In this document: positions 1 to 10,110 of the stretch, in pieces
How positions within the stretch are numbered: the stretch's first letter is position 1
Layout: every line of letters begins with the position of its first letter
The notes under the pieces: generated by a model
Told to the model about the DNA's origin: nothing
The model's database searches: none
Seen by the model: only the letters and a program-made list of their open reading frames with translations
Assembly: GCA_032433765.1 (NCBI GenBank)
Contig: JAVIAB010000102.1
Coordinates: forward strand, 15,009,730-15,073,729
Direction of reading: 5' to 3'
DNA length: 64,000 bases
From: Megaustenia siamemsis
Lineage: Eukaryota > Mollusca > Gastropoda > Stylommatophora > Ariophantidae
Translations under genes and position numbers: made by a program

Positions 1-150
1 GGGAATGGTTTCAGTGTTATAATTCTTATTAAAGTCGTATGTGAGGAAATGGTTTCAGTGTTTTAAATCTTATTACTTTTTCTTTAAGTTGTGATACTTT
101 GGATGTAGCAAATTTTGTTCAAACCATTATGGTAATGTTTCCAGCATTGT
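1..150. repeat. Degenerate ~45-bp tandem repeat
   Basis: Three imperfect copies of a unit containing ATGGTTTCAGTGTT followed by an AATCTTATT-like core begin near 5, 50 and 130. The copies differ by indels, so this is an old array that probably extends left of the window. Confidence 0.4.
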
Positions 151-159
151 AAATCTTTC

Positions 160-615
160 CAAAAATCATATGTGGTGATGATTTCTTGTTCTCTCTTTCT
201 CTTCACTTCTTCCTATATCTCTTCTGGTGTTGAGGGAGATATGTGGTTCTAGCTCTTGCCCTCTGGCAGCCTCAACCATTGTTGCTTGATGTTGCTGTAG
301 CATCTCTCTGATGTTGTCAGTCCATGGGCTAGTCTTCCATCTTCTCATTTAACATATCATTCAAATGGTTGTAGAATCTTTGTATATTCTTTCCAAACTA
401 TTTCATTTGATTGTCACTGTATGTATTTCAGAATGAAATCAAAGCCCATTCTCACTTAAAACATATTTTTGTATTCTGTTTTCTCTGGTACTCCAAGTGC
501 CTTGCTCAAACATCTAATCTCTGTGGCAACTTGCTTCTATTTATGTTTATTCCTAAGTGACCATGTTTGGCACTGATGGCACAAGGTAGGAATGGACACA
601 CTCAATATATGATGT
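160..615 (-). mobile_element. LINE-C type retrotransposon fragment (C-terminal RT region)
   Basis: Translated on the minus strand in more than one frame, this stretch gives phrases such as SIPTLCHQCQTWSL, VATEIRCLSKALGVPEKTEY and, near 166-348, RRWKTSPWTDNIREMLQ. The first two match the region after the reverse transcriptase core of the LINE-C copy at 63687-63968 (TLCYQCQSWTL, TEMKCVRRMTG). Stops and frameshifts make it a dead remnant. It lies just upstream of the first candidate exon of the TRAF-like gene, so it is probably intronic. Confidence 0.6.
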
Positions 616-760
616 TTCTGTGGTGATTTCAATATTGTAAAAATATCCTATAATTATTATTTCATGATAACTAATTTAATTATTTAAATATGTATACATG
701 TTTAAATAATAATTGTACATGTATTCTTTCTATCATTACGTTTTTTCATTTCTATTTTAG

Positions 761-874
761 CCAAGTGTTAACAAACGCTTTAAGTCTTTGAGAAAAAGCT
801 ATACTTCAGATGAATACAGTAGATTGTTCAGCAAGTTGGGGAGTTATTCTGTCTTGTTTCCATCAACTAATAAG
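761..874 (+). CDS. Candidate internal exon of TRAF-like gene (first recognised)
   Basis: A 114-bp open segment (38 codons) is bounded by a pyrimidine-rich TCTATTTTAG acceptor and a GTAATG donor. It begins and ends in phase 0, which fits the phase-0 start of the next candidate exon at 6152. The peptide is basic at its start (VNKRFKSLRKSY) and ends LFPSTNK; I recognise no domain. Assignment to the gene rests on splice signals, phase and strand only. The 5.3-kb intron that follows holds a nested LINE/MITE and the SINE-derived 53-bp array. Confidence 0.55.
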
Positions 875-1017
875 GTAATGTATTCTCAGTGTTCACTTTA
901 ACTAAGAAGACAGAGGTCATCCTTGCACTACAAGATGTAAACAATACAAAATTAATAGCTTGGCTATGTAACATGACAAAAATAGCTTGATATCTTCAGT
1001 CATTCTTCTGGACTCTG

Positions 1018-1088
1018 CAAAGTCAAGGCCTGTTCACTCTATGTTATCTTCCCAAAGTCAAGGCCTGTTCACTCTATGTTATCTTCTC
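1018..1088. repeat. 35-bp direct duplication
   Basis: The sequence AAGTCAAGGCCTGTTCACTC and its continuation to TTATCTTC occurs twice in tandem with a period of 35 bp. Confidence 0.85.
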
Positions 1089-1089
1089 A

Positions 1090-1676
1090 TCTATCTCTTT
1101 CTCTGCCTATCTCTCCTTCTCTCCCTTTTCACAATTTCTTGAAGAATGGTCTTTGACAGGTCAGATGATGGAAGTACGGGGCTTAAACCTTTTCACCTTT
1201 GCATTTCTTCACAAAAGTCAAAGACAGATCAAGTACTCTGATTGCTTGTTGTACCCTTTTACAAACTTTTTCATGTGATGTGACCAAGAGATGTCCAAAA
1301 TCTCACAATAACATTTCATCTCCCTAGATTGTATTTTATCTTGTGGCTCTGCTGTAAGAGTCCATGTTTGACAAGTGTATAGAAAACTGATCTAACAAGG
1401 GTGCACATCAGCCTGGTTTTAGAGCCAAGAGTGATGTTCTTATATTTCAGAATAGATGTTAATTTTGCATAGGTCTGCTGTAGTTTGGGCTGTTCTAACT
1501 GATATCTTGAGCTCTCATCACTGACATTTAATACTAAATATTTAAATGTGTCAACTGTTTCCAGATCTTGTACATTTGTTTTTTCAACAATACCTCAAGG
1601 GTTGTTGGACATTAGCTTTGTTTTTTTCAGCTTTGATCTTCATGCCATGTGCTGCAGATGTTTTATCTAGTTGTTG
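1090..1676 (-). mobile_element. LINE fragment, C-terminal of RT (LINE-C-like)
   Basis: The minus-strand translation, with frameshifts, contains VDTFKYLVLNVSDESS, NITLGSKTRLM, SVFYTCQTWTLTAE and KIQSREMKCYCEILDISW. These are hallmarks of the thumb region downstream of the reverse transcriptase in RTE-like LINEs: a FKYLG-type motif, then TL..CxxWTL, then REMKC. No intact ORF remains. It lies directly against the plus-strand LINE-A fragment that begins near 1681. Confidence 0.7.
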
Positions 1677-1717
1677 TATCTAAAATAAATGCAGAGAAAC
1701 AAAAGAAAGATGGTTAA

Positions 1718-2303
1718 CTCTTTCAGTACGGAAGTTTTTTTTTATCAATTTAGCGATAGAGATTACAGAGACAAAATTGTTCATGTTTTTAAATATTAAT
1801 CTACATGTAACATGACAAGGGACAGAGTAAGAAACACCGACCTGAGGAAGAAACTCGAAATTGAACCAGTCATCGAATACATAAAGAAACAACAGATAAA
1901 TTGGTTGGGCCACATAACAAGACAAAAAGAACTAACAATGACTCAAAGAGCCATAAACAAACGCTACAAAAATGCCAGATTAAGAGGAAGACCGAGAAAG
2001 AGATGGATAAAGGGAATACTAGAGTCACTAGGAAGGATAACACCAGAAGAGCAAAGAATCGCAGATTGTATCTCCCCTCAACGCCAATGGCAATGGAGGA
2101 AGGAAAAAAGAAGAAGAATCTACATGTTTATATTTATTTAACATATAATATATAATATTATATATATTGTTATAATTAAACAAGGAATTATATTTCACCA
2201 ATACCAGATGATACAACACATAATAAAAAAAAAATGGTTTGATGACAGTTGACACTAATCAAATTGAGAGTGGCACACTGTGTGGCGAAACGTACGGAAA
2301 GAG
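1718..2303 (+). mobile_element. piggyBac-like MITE inserted at TTAA
   Basis: The left end is TTAA followed by CTCTTTCAGTACGG; the right end is CGTACGGAAAGAG followed by TTGA, so the termini are inverted repeats flanked by a slightly decayed TTAA duplication (1714-1717, 2304-2307). The element matches the copy at 49785-50089 in opposite orientation, but lacks most of its internal hairpin. It is itself interrupted by a LINE-C tail at 1808-2116. TTAA targeting and a CTCTTT-type terminus are characteristic of piggyBac-like elements. It encodes no transposase. Confidence 0.75.
1808..2116 (+). mobile_element. 5'-truncated LINE-C 3' end with 10-bp TSD
   Basis: The insertion is flanked by AATCTACATG at 1798-1807 and 2117-2126. 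It encodes the C-terminus of LINE-C (VRNTDLRKKLEI, INWLGHITRQKEL, then RGRPRKRWIKGILESLG) and ends in an A/G-rich tail (GGAAAAAAGAAGAAG). The MITE copy at 49785-50089 supplies the empty site, where ATCTACATG is unbroken. This is a textbook target-primed insertion. Confidence 0.85.
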
Positions 2304-3164
2304 TTGAAGCAGAAATGTGAAGAAATAGAAAAACAACAAAAGAAAGACTCAAAATGTATGCACAGTCAGTTAAATGAATTAAGAGGAAGAAAAGAAGTCA
2401 AAGTTTTAGGATGTGTGAAATCAAAGGAAGGAAATATAATAATGAGACAGAGAAGACAATGGAAAGATAGACAGAATATATCAGTCAACTTTATGATGAT
2501 GAAAGACCAGAGCTAAACAGTTCAAACAAAGACACAGGACCACCAATAATGCAGAGTGAAGTGGAGGAGGCAATTCAACACATGAAAAGAGACAAAGCTT
2601 GAGGTCTCAACAATTTAACAATCAAACAGATAAATGCATTGGAAAAGCTGGGAATACAAGTCATAACAAAACTACTCAATGACATATATAACACTGGATG
2701 CATACCAGAAGATCTACTAAAATCTATCTTAGATTCACTAAGAATCACAGTGAGATGTGAAAGGAACAAAATAAAACCAGAAATAAGTGAGGTACAATGT
2801 GGATTTGTGGAAGGAAAGGGCACCAAAAATGCAACATACATCTTGAGAACATTGATAGAAAGAGCTATAGTGGTAAAGAAAGATCTATATATGTGCTTTA
2901 TAGACTACACAAAGGCATTTGACAAAGTAAAGTATGTGGAAATAATCAATATGCTGGAGAAATTAAACATTGATGGCAAGGATCTGCGAATCATAAGAAA
3001 CATGTACTGGCAACAAACAGCAGCCATAAGAATTAGCAACCAAACAGGATAGTTCCAATATATAAAAGAGTCAGACAAGGGTGTTTTTTATCACTGGATT
3101 TGTTTTCACTTTACAACTAGAATATTAGATGAGATCAATATTAGATATAAAAGGAAATGAATCT

Positions 3165-3590
3165 TTATTTAGTTAAGTAAATATCACAAATGAGGCTTAG
3201 TTTGTTTAGTTTAGTCAACAGGTCATCCTCATTGTACAGCGGACATGTCCATAGGTGCTCAGATTTCTTCTGAAAAATATCCATCAATGTGTAGCGACTA
3301 ACAACACTGGTGTTGCGTTGGTTGACAAGTCTTCTTTGGATTCCTGCATAGCACTGAAGTCTGGCATCTCCCACCTGGAATGGTATTTGTTAACATGGCT
3401 AAAGATTGAGGATAATTTTTTAAGTTATTTTTTTCATCCAGTACCCTTGAGGGCATTCAGAATGCCTTGGCAGTCCATTGCTCTTCTGCACTCGAAAGCA
3501 GCCAAATTGGCAAGTCTGTCAGCACATTCATTACCTCTTACACCCACATGCCATGGCATGAGAATGAAGAAAACAATTTTTTAAAATAAT
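3165..3590 (-). mobile_element. RNase H-type LINE fragment
   Basis: The minus strand encodes, in shifted frames, CADRLANLAAFECRRAM (compare ERADRLA of the RNase H motif at 9903-10110), then GDARLQCYAGIQRRLVNQRN and SEHLWTCPLYNEDD. The last is the cysteine-containing C-terminal region typical of LINEs that carry an RNase H domain. Stops interrupt it. It abuts the tail of the amplified SINE1 at 3596. Confidence 0.65.
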
Positions 3591-3595
3591 AAGTA

Positions 3596-5612
3596 AAAGT
3601 AAAGAGCCCTGTCATGCCAAGTGGTGTATAGGAAATATGGTGTTATTGACCATCAAGAGCCTCATCATGCCAAGTGGTGTATAGGAAATATGGTGTTATT
3701 GACCATCAAGAGCCTTGTCACTCCAAGTGGTGTATAGGAAATATGGTGTTATTGACCATCAAGAGCCTCATCATGCCAAGTGGTGTATAGGAAATATGGT
3801 GTTATTGACCATCAAGAGCCTCATCATGCCAAGTGGTGTATAGGAAATATGGTGTTATTGACCATCAAGAGCCTCATCATGCCAAGTGGTGTATAGGAAA
3901 TATGGTGTTATTGACCATCAAGAGCCTCATCATGCCAAGTGGTGTATAGGAAATATGGTGTTATTGACCATCAAGAGCCTCATCATGCCAAGTGGTGTAT
4001 AGGAAATATGGTGTTATTGACCATCAAGAGCCTTGTCACTCCAAGTGGTGTATAGGAAATATGGTGTTATTGACCATCAAGAGCCTCATCATGCCAAGTG
4101 GTGTATAGGAAATATGGTGTTATTGACCATCAAGAGCCTCATCATGCCAAGTGGTGTATAGGAAATATGGTGTTATTGACCATCAAGAGCCTCATCATGC
4201 CAAGTGGTGTATAGGAAATATGGTGTTATTGACCATCAAGAGCCTCATCATGCCAAGTGGTGTATAGGAAATATGGTGTTATTGACCATCAAGAGCCTCA
4301 TCATGCCAAGTGGTGTATAGGAAATATGGTGTTATTGACCATCAAGAGCCTCATCATGCCAAGTGGTGTATAGGAAATATGGTGTTATTGACCATCAAGA
4401 GCCTCATCATGCCAAGTGGTGTATAGGAAATATGGTGTTATTGACCATCAAGAGCCTCATCATGCCAAGTGGTGTATAGGAAATATGGTGTTATTGACCA
4501 TCAAGAGCCTCATCATGCCAAGTGGTGTATAGGAAATATGGTGTTATTGACCATCAAGAGCCTCATCATGCCAAGTGGTGTATAGGAAATATGGTGTTAT
4601 TGACCATCAAGAGCCTCGTCACTCCAAGTGGTGTATAGGAAATATGGTGTTATTGACCATCAAGAGCCTCATCATGCCAAGTGGTGTATAGGAAATATGG
4701 TGTTATTGACCATCAAGAGCCTCATCATGCCAAGTGGTGTATAGGAAATATGGTGTTATTGACCATCAAGAGCCTCATCATGCCATGTGGTGTATAGGAA
4801 ATATGGTGTTATTGACCATCAAGAGCCTCATCATGCCAAGTGGTGTGTAGGAAATATGGTGTTATTGACCATCAAGAGCCTCATCATGCCAAGTGGTGTA
4901 TAGGAAATATGGTGTTATTGACCATCAAGAGTCTCATCATGCCAAGTGGTGTATAGGAAATATGGTGTTATTGACCATCAAGAGCCTCATCATGCCAAGT
5001 GGTGTATAGGAAATATGGTGTTATTGACCATCAAGAGCCTCATCATGCCAAGTGGTGTATAGGAAATATGGTGTTATTGACCATCAAGAGCCTTGTCATG
5101 CCAAGTGGTGTATAGGAAATATGGTGTTATTGACCATCAAGAGCCTCATCATGCCAAGTGGTGTATAGGAAATATGGTGTTATTGACCATCAAGAGCCTC
5201 ATCATGCCAAGTGGTGTATAGGAAATATGGTGTTATTGACCATCAAGAGCCTCATCATGCCAAGTGGTGTATAGGAAATATGGTGTTATTGACCATCAAG
5301 AGCCTCATCATGCCAAGTGGTGTATAGGAAATATGGTGTTATTGACCATCAAGAGCCTCATCATGCCAAGTGGTGTATAGGAAATATGGTGTTATTGACC
5401 ATCAAGAGCCTCATCATGCCAAGTGGTGTATAGGAAATATGGTGTTATTGACCATCAAGAGCCTCATCATGCCAAGTGGTGTATAGGAAATATGGTGTTA
5501 TTGACCATCAAGAGCCTCATCATGCCAAGTGGTGTATAGGAAATATGGTATTATTGACCATCAAGAGTCTCATCACTCCAAGTGGTGTATAGGAAATATG
5601 GTGTTATTGACC
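3596..5612 (-). repeat. 53-bp minisatellite, ~38 copies, derived from SINE1 3' end
   Basis: The unit reads ATCAAGAGCCTCATCATGCC then AAGTGGTGTATAGGAAATAT then GGTGTTATTGACC. Copies are nearly identical, with a TTGTCACTCC variant in a few. The unit is the inverted 3' terminal sequence of SINE1 (compare 53087-53140), and the array runs straight into the rest of a SINE1 body at 5613. High homogeneity suggests recent expansion. Confidence 0.95.
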
Positions 5613-5735
5613 ATAACTTTAACAGACCTTCAGCGCAAGATTTTTGGGGTAATGTTGTAGAAATTACTCTGGTGTCATTTTGTTTTCCCAGAGAAAAATC
5701 TAGTACCCATTTAAGGCTGGGTGAACTTTTAAAAT
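5613..5735 (-). mobile_element. SINE1 body carrying the amplified tail
   Basis: This matches the middle of SINE1 copies (ACAGACCTTC, GGTAATGT, TTTCCCAGA, AAAAATCTAGTACCCATTTA, GGCTGGGTGAAC). The tRNA-like head is missing or truncated. Together with 3596-5612 it forms a single minus-strand SINE whose 3' tail has been tandemly multiplied. Confidence 0.8.
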
Positions 5736-5749
5736 AGACCTGCCCACAA

Positions 5750-6075
5750 ATGAGGCTGATTTTTTTAATATCATGTGTGTTAAAATGTTCTGTAAGAGGT
5801 CAAAGCAAAAAAAAGAGCTAATTTCCAATATTAGGAAGAAACAATCATTTTTTGGCCATGTAATGAGAAGAGAACAACTGGAATATATTGTAACAACTGG
5901 GAAAATTGAGGAATGAAGAGATAGAGGGAAGCAAAGAGAAAAAATATTAGTCAGCTTAAGAGAATGGCTTGGCAGAAGGTCAACAACAGAAATGATAAAT
6001 AACTGTTGAGATCGAAAGTTGTGGAGAGACATGATCACCTACACCAGCAGGCTTGGTACTTGATGATGATGTGTG
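5750..6075 (+). mobile_element. LINE-B 3' end fragment
   Basis: The plus-strand translation gives RKKQSFFGHVMRREQLEYIV (with a frameshift), KIEE*RDRGKQREK, REWLGRRSTTEMIN and DRKLWRDMITYTSRLGT, followed by a GATGATGATG tail. This is the C-terminus and 3' tail of the RTE-like LINE-B. It lies about 80 bp upstream of the 6152 exon acceptor. Confidence 0.85.
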
Positions 6076-6151
6076 TTCAAAAATTGTGAGGTTCTTTATC
6101 ATCATTTATATAAAAATGTTTCTTTTTCTCATAAACATACACTTCTTTCAG

Positions 6152-6328
6152 CAGGAGAATTCACCACTGACAGATGAACATATTTATGTTCAACTTGAGC
6201 AAATTTATGCCAACTTCCACGTACTTCATTTTCCCTCAAAGACTGCTCAGAATATTTTAAGAGGTCACCAGAACAATTCCCTCTATGATGCTTCATCCGT
6301 CAGTGAAATTACATCATTGAGGAATAGA
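6152..6328 (+). CDS. TRAF-like gene, exon (pre-coiled-coil)
   Basis: A 177-bp exon (59 codons) follows the acceptor CTTCTTTCAG and ends at donor AGA|GTAAGA. A NAGNAG acceptor (cagcag) allows a one-residue-shorter form starting at 6155. It starts and ends in phase 0. The peptide contains IYVQLEQIYANFHVLHF and ends SEITSLRNR. Joined to the next exon (VKELENELRAKNN) it gives leucine-rich heptads, strong evidence that the two exons belong together. The coiled coil would support oligomerisation, as in TRAF proteins. Confidence 0.75.
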
Positions 6329-6699
6329 GTAAGAACTCTTTTTAATGGAAAATTAATATATTGTATAAAAGTTCTACCTCATGTAAATTAATTTAAATGA
6401 ATAACATAAATCTTGGTCCCAAAATGTTGCCACTCGTGTTAATTGATACAAAAATGATTCTTTGGCCATTTGCTTTGAATTTAAAATATTTTTTCTCAAA
6501 GCATAAAAGTTCTACACAGTGGTGAGAAATGTTTAGAATAATATTGGTGATGACGTTTTCTATTGGGAAATTAATATTTTAAGTGTTACATAATGTAAGA
6601 TAAATAGAAACAAGAACCGCATTACATCTTGAGCATGGAACATAGAAAATTTGTTTTAGTGCTCATTTCTTTGTTACCATTAATACAGTTGTGGGAATT

Positions 6700-6793
6700 G
6701 TTGGCTGTGCCAGAGACTAGTTGGCTTCAGAAATAAATGCCTCCGAGAGCTTTTAAACGTAAAGTGGAGAGACTTTACACAAAATGAAAGTAT
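6700..6793 (+). mobile_element. Old LINE C-terminal fragment, left piece (continues at 9288)
   Basis: The plus strand reads RNKCLRELLNVKWRDFTQNES and continues at 9300 with IRDE, then, after a frameshift, NQEYVSSYVRRRCWKY. This is the post-RT region of a non-LTR element (CLRRLL...NEEIR...RRRW). It is split by the LINE-A insertion at 6794-9287, whose 12-bp TSD lies at 6782-6793 and 9288-9299. Confidence 0.65.
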
Positions 6794-9287
6794 CATCATC
6801 ATCATGTACCATACCGGTTGGAGTAGGCGATCATGTCCTTCCACAATCTTCTATCTACAGTGCGTCATATCAGTTCTGTTGTTGACTGCTTTCCATGCCA
6901 TGACACCAAGCTATCCAGTATTTTCTCTCTTTGTCGTCCGCGATCTCTCTTTCCTTTTATTTTGCCAGTTGTAACCAAGTATTCCAATTTTCCTCTTCTC
7001 ATGATGTGCCCAAAAAATGTTGATTGTTTCTTTCTGATGTTTTTTAGGAGCTGCCTTTCTGTGTTGGCCTCTTTGAGAACTTCCTCATTGGTCTTTTTAG
7101 CTGTCCAGGGAACTTTCAACATTCTTCTGAGAAATCCCATCTCTGTGGCCTCTAATCGTCTTTTCATTTGTTTGTCCACTGTCCATGATTTGCTTCCATA
7201 GGTCAGAATTGGTTGTATATAGCACCGATGAACTCTCTTTCTCATTTTATTGACAAAGATTTGTTGCACAAGATATTTTTCACTTTCTGAAATGCTATTT
7301 TGGCCTGAGCTATTCTACTTTTTATTTCCATGGTGCATCTACCATCCGATGTTGTTATTGTGCCCAAGTATATTTGATGCATTGCACTTGTTTCAAATTT
7401 GTCCTGTTTATTTTTATGCTGCATGCTGGTGATGATTGTTTCTTCGATATGACCATTACTTCTGTTTTCTTACTATTCAGACTGAGACCTTTCTTGATGC
7501 TTTCTTTTACTATTATGTCGATCATTTCTTGTAGTTCATTCTCTGTCTCTGCTATTAAGACTGTGTCATCCGCATATCGCAAATTATTTATGTTGTGACC
7601 ATTTACTTCAATTCCTATTTTGTCTACTATTGATCTCATAATATGTTTGCTGTGAAGTGAAACCAAATCCGGCGACAGAACACAGCCTTGTCTGACTCCG
7701 TGTTTTATAAGTTGAAATTGTCCTGTTTGATTATTAATTCATTGCTGCTGTTTGTTGCCAGTACATGTTTTTTATGATTCGCAGATCCTTGCCATCAATG
7801 TTTAATTTCTCCAGCATATTGATTATTTCCACATGCTTTACTTTGTCAAATGCTTTTGTGTAGTCTATAAAGCACGTATATAGATCTTTCTTTACCTTTA
7901 TAGATCTTTCTATCAATGTTCTTAAGATGTATATTGCATTATTGGTGCCCTTTCCTTCCACAAATCCGCATTGTTCCTCACTTATTTCTGGTTTTATTTT
8001 GTTTCTTACACATCTCATGATGATTCTTAGTAATATTTTCGTCATATGGCTCATGAGACTAATAGTGCAATGGTCGTCACAATCAGTGGCGCCTGATTTC
8101 TTCAGTATGGCTACAAAGATAGATTTTAGTAGATCTTCTGGTATGTGTCCAGTGTTATACATGTCATTGAGTAATTTTGTTATGACTTGTACTCCCAGCT
8201 CTTCTAATGCATTTTTCTCTTCTATTGTTATATTGTCGGGACCTGGAGCTTTGCCTCTTTTCATGTGTTGAGTTGTGTCCTCCACTTCACTCTGCATAAT
8301 TGGTGGTCCTGTGTCTTTGTTTGAATTATTTAACTCTGGTCTTTCATCATCATATATTTGACTGATATATTCTGTCCATCTTTCCATTGTCTTCTCCAGT
8401 CCCATTATTATATTTCCTTCCTTTGACTTTACACATCCTGAAACTTTGACTTCTTTTCTTCCTGTTAATTCATTTAACTGATTGTGCATAAATTTTGGGT
8501 CTTTCTTTTGTTGTTTTTCCATTTCTTCACATTTCTGTTTTAACCATCCTTCCTTTGCTTCTCTGCATTTTTTTCTGGATCTCTTTGTGCAATATTTTGT
8601 ATGTCCGTTCTTCTTTCTTATGTTTTCTTCTTTCATCCATTAGTTGTAATATTTCTTATATAATCCATTTCTTTTTGTTGATTCTTTTGGTCACTGGTAT
8701 AACTTCTTTTGATGTTTGTTGAATCGATTGTTTGAGAATTTCCCACTGCTCCTCGATGTCCTGTATTTTCTCAATAGCATTATATCTATTTTGTACTATC
8801 GTGCTGTACTTATCACTCATTTATTTATCTACTCTAAGTATATCTAGTTCTAATATTTTTATATTTCTTGGGGATTTCTGAGCCTCTGCAGTTTTATTCT
8901 TATCTTTCCAACTACTGGTACATGGTCACTATTGCAATCTGCTCCTGGCCTTGTTTTAACTTTAGCTGTTCCTACCTTTGCATTGAAATTCCCTAATATA
9001 ATAGTTATTTCTTGGGATTTGCACTGTTCCGTGGTCATCTCTAGCTCATTGTAAAAAGTGTCAATGTCCTCTTCTTCCCTATTACTTGTTGGGGCATACG
9101 CATTTGAATTATGTTGATATCCATTGGTCTACCTCTCAATTTTACTAGCAGAATTCTATCTGATACTGGCCAAAATCCTTTCACTGTTTTGCTTCTTTCT
9201 CTATCTAACATGATGCCTACACCTCTTTTGTGTGTGGTTCCCCCAGAGTAAATTACATTTAAAGTATAAAGATTACATTTAAGGTAT
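6794..9287 (-). mobile_element. LINE-A, longest copy (endonuclease to 3' end)
   Basis: This is a 2.5-kb RTE-like element on the minus strand, flanked by a 12-bp TSD AAATGAAAGTAT. In order it shows: the end of an APE-type endonuclease (GGTTHKRGVGIMLDRE, PVSDRILLVKL, then NSDHVPVVGKIRIKL); a linker; the reverse transcriptase (LMSHMTKILLRI, CGFVEGKGTNNAIYI, FIDYTKAFDKV, then LRYADDTVLIAE with the catalytic ADD); FGHIMRRGKLEYLVTTGKIK near the end; and a 3' tail of GATGATGATGA. Frameshifts and stops break the ORF. The 5' end is truncated inside the endonuclease. Confidence 0.88.
7734..8636 (-). pseudogene. LINE-A reverse transcriptase ORF segment (palm/finger half)
   Basis: This 300-codon open segment covers the linker and N-terminal half of the reverse transcriptase. 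It has a KAPGPDNITIE motif near residue 133, LLNDMYNTGHIPEDLLKSIF, the fingers motif LMSHMTKILLRIIMR, EEQCGFVEGKGTNNAIYILR and FIDYTKAFDKVKH (RT motif A aspartate) near residue 267. The catalytic motif with ADD is in a neighbouring frame at 7355-7666, so a frameshift and stop separate the halves. The enzyme would copy its own RNA at a nicked target but is clearly inactive here. Confidence 0.85.
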
Positions 9288-9380
9288 AAATGAAAGTATA
9301 AGAGATGAAAATTAACCAAGAATATGTGTCAAGCTATGTAAGAAGAAGATGCTGGAAGTACACCATTTATATGCTCTGAA

Positions 9381-9655
9381 TTGATGAACTCTCTCTCTCT
9401 GCGATCAGGACTCAATCAGAGTAGGATTCCAGACTCTCACATGAAGTCAGCTGTCAGGTTAAGTGTGTTGATTGCCCCCACAGACAGAACAACACATTTA
9501 GAGTTTGCCAGATCCACTCTGATTGAACACCCGTTAAAACGCTGCACTGTGTTCTGCGCCAGTGGCCCAGTGCATCCGATTTCAGCCATAATTTTATTCA
9601 GGTTTGCTTTCCTTAGCCTTTGATTGTCCCCAATCTTCCTGCAAGGCAGGAACTG
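9381..9655 (-). mobile_element. Retroposon F copy
   Basis: This is a copy of an unclassified ~270-bp repeat, also at 35090-35365 and 50950-51200. Reading minus, it begins near CAGGAAGATTGGGGACAATC and ends GAGTCCTGATCGCAGAGAGA, with a dinucleotide 3' tail seen here as CTCTCTCTCT at 9390. An open frame (KIGDNQRLRKANLNKI, GCTGPLAQNTVQR) is shared with the other copies. Confidence 0.75.
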
Positions 9656-9815
9656 ATGAACTGAGATAGGCATAAATATATAACACGTCATCGTGCAGGG
9701 CATCACATGTTCAGAAGTGATGAATGGAGAACAGCACAAACATACAACATAATATGTTATCAAGTAGGGCATTACATGCTCAGAACTGATGAATGGAAAT
9801 AGGCACAAACATAAA
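9650..9815. repeat. ~66-bp tandem repeat, ~2.5 copies
   Basis: Units start AACTGATGAA / AAGTGATGAA at about 9651, 9714 and 9784. They share GGGCATYACATG and GCACAAACAT blocks and are imperfect. Confidence 0.6.
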
Positions 9816-9902
9816 TTATTATTATGTAAAGCTGAATGAAATGTGGCCTAATAAATATAAAATTATATATAGTAGCTTTACTTTTTTTAACAACAAACAT
9901 AT

Positions 9903-10110
9903 TTGTTGTCACCTTTATGTCAAAAAAGAGTCACCTTTGTCTACATCCCTGGACATGCAGGAGTAAGGGGAAATGAAAGAGCGGACAGGTTGGCTTGCTG
10001 CGCAGTTGTTGAAGGTGGTCAACCAATGGATCGAGCAGACATCATCAATGCTCTCCGAGATGTGGGAAAGGCACAGAACTTTGACAGTCATGAGTCCACA
10101 TCACATCATG
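9903..10110 (+). mobile_element. LINE RNase H domain fragment
   Basis: The ORF contains VTFVYIPGHAGVRGNERADR followed by LACCAVVEGGQPMDRADIIN. The HAGVRGNERADRLA string is the conserved C-terminal RNase H motif (with its histidine and aspartate) found in LINEs of the I/Jockey type. The frame runs directly into the 39-bp minisatellite. Confidence 0.8.

Larger units (their letters stand above)
1681..3150 (+). mobile_element. LINE-A reverse transcriptase fragment, split by a MITE
   Basis: Both pieces match the better-preserved LINE-A at 6794-9287. The left piece (1681-1717) matches the stretch ending GGATGGTTAA. The right piece (2304-3150) resumes with CAGAAATGTGAAGAAATAGA. It encodes a linker (KCEEIEKQQKKDSKCMHSQ) and the start of the RT domain (CGFVEGKGTKNATYILRTL, then FIDYTKAFDKV). 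It ends near 3150 after a VRQGC-like motif. Stops and frameshifts make it a pseudogene. The gap is filled by the MITE at 1718-2303, which sits exactly in a TTAA of the LINE. Confidence 0.8.

Noticed and set aside
3596..5612. CRISPR-like array
   Set aside because: The repeats are directly abutting 53-bp units with no unique spacers, derived from a SINE, in a eukaryotic sequence. The same reasoning rejects the other minisatellites.
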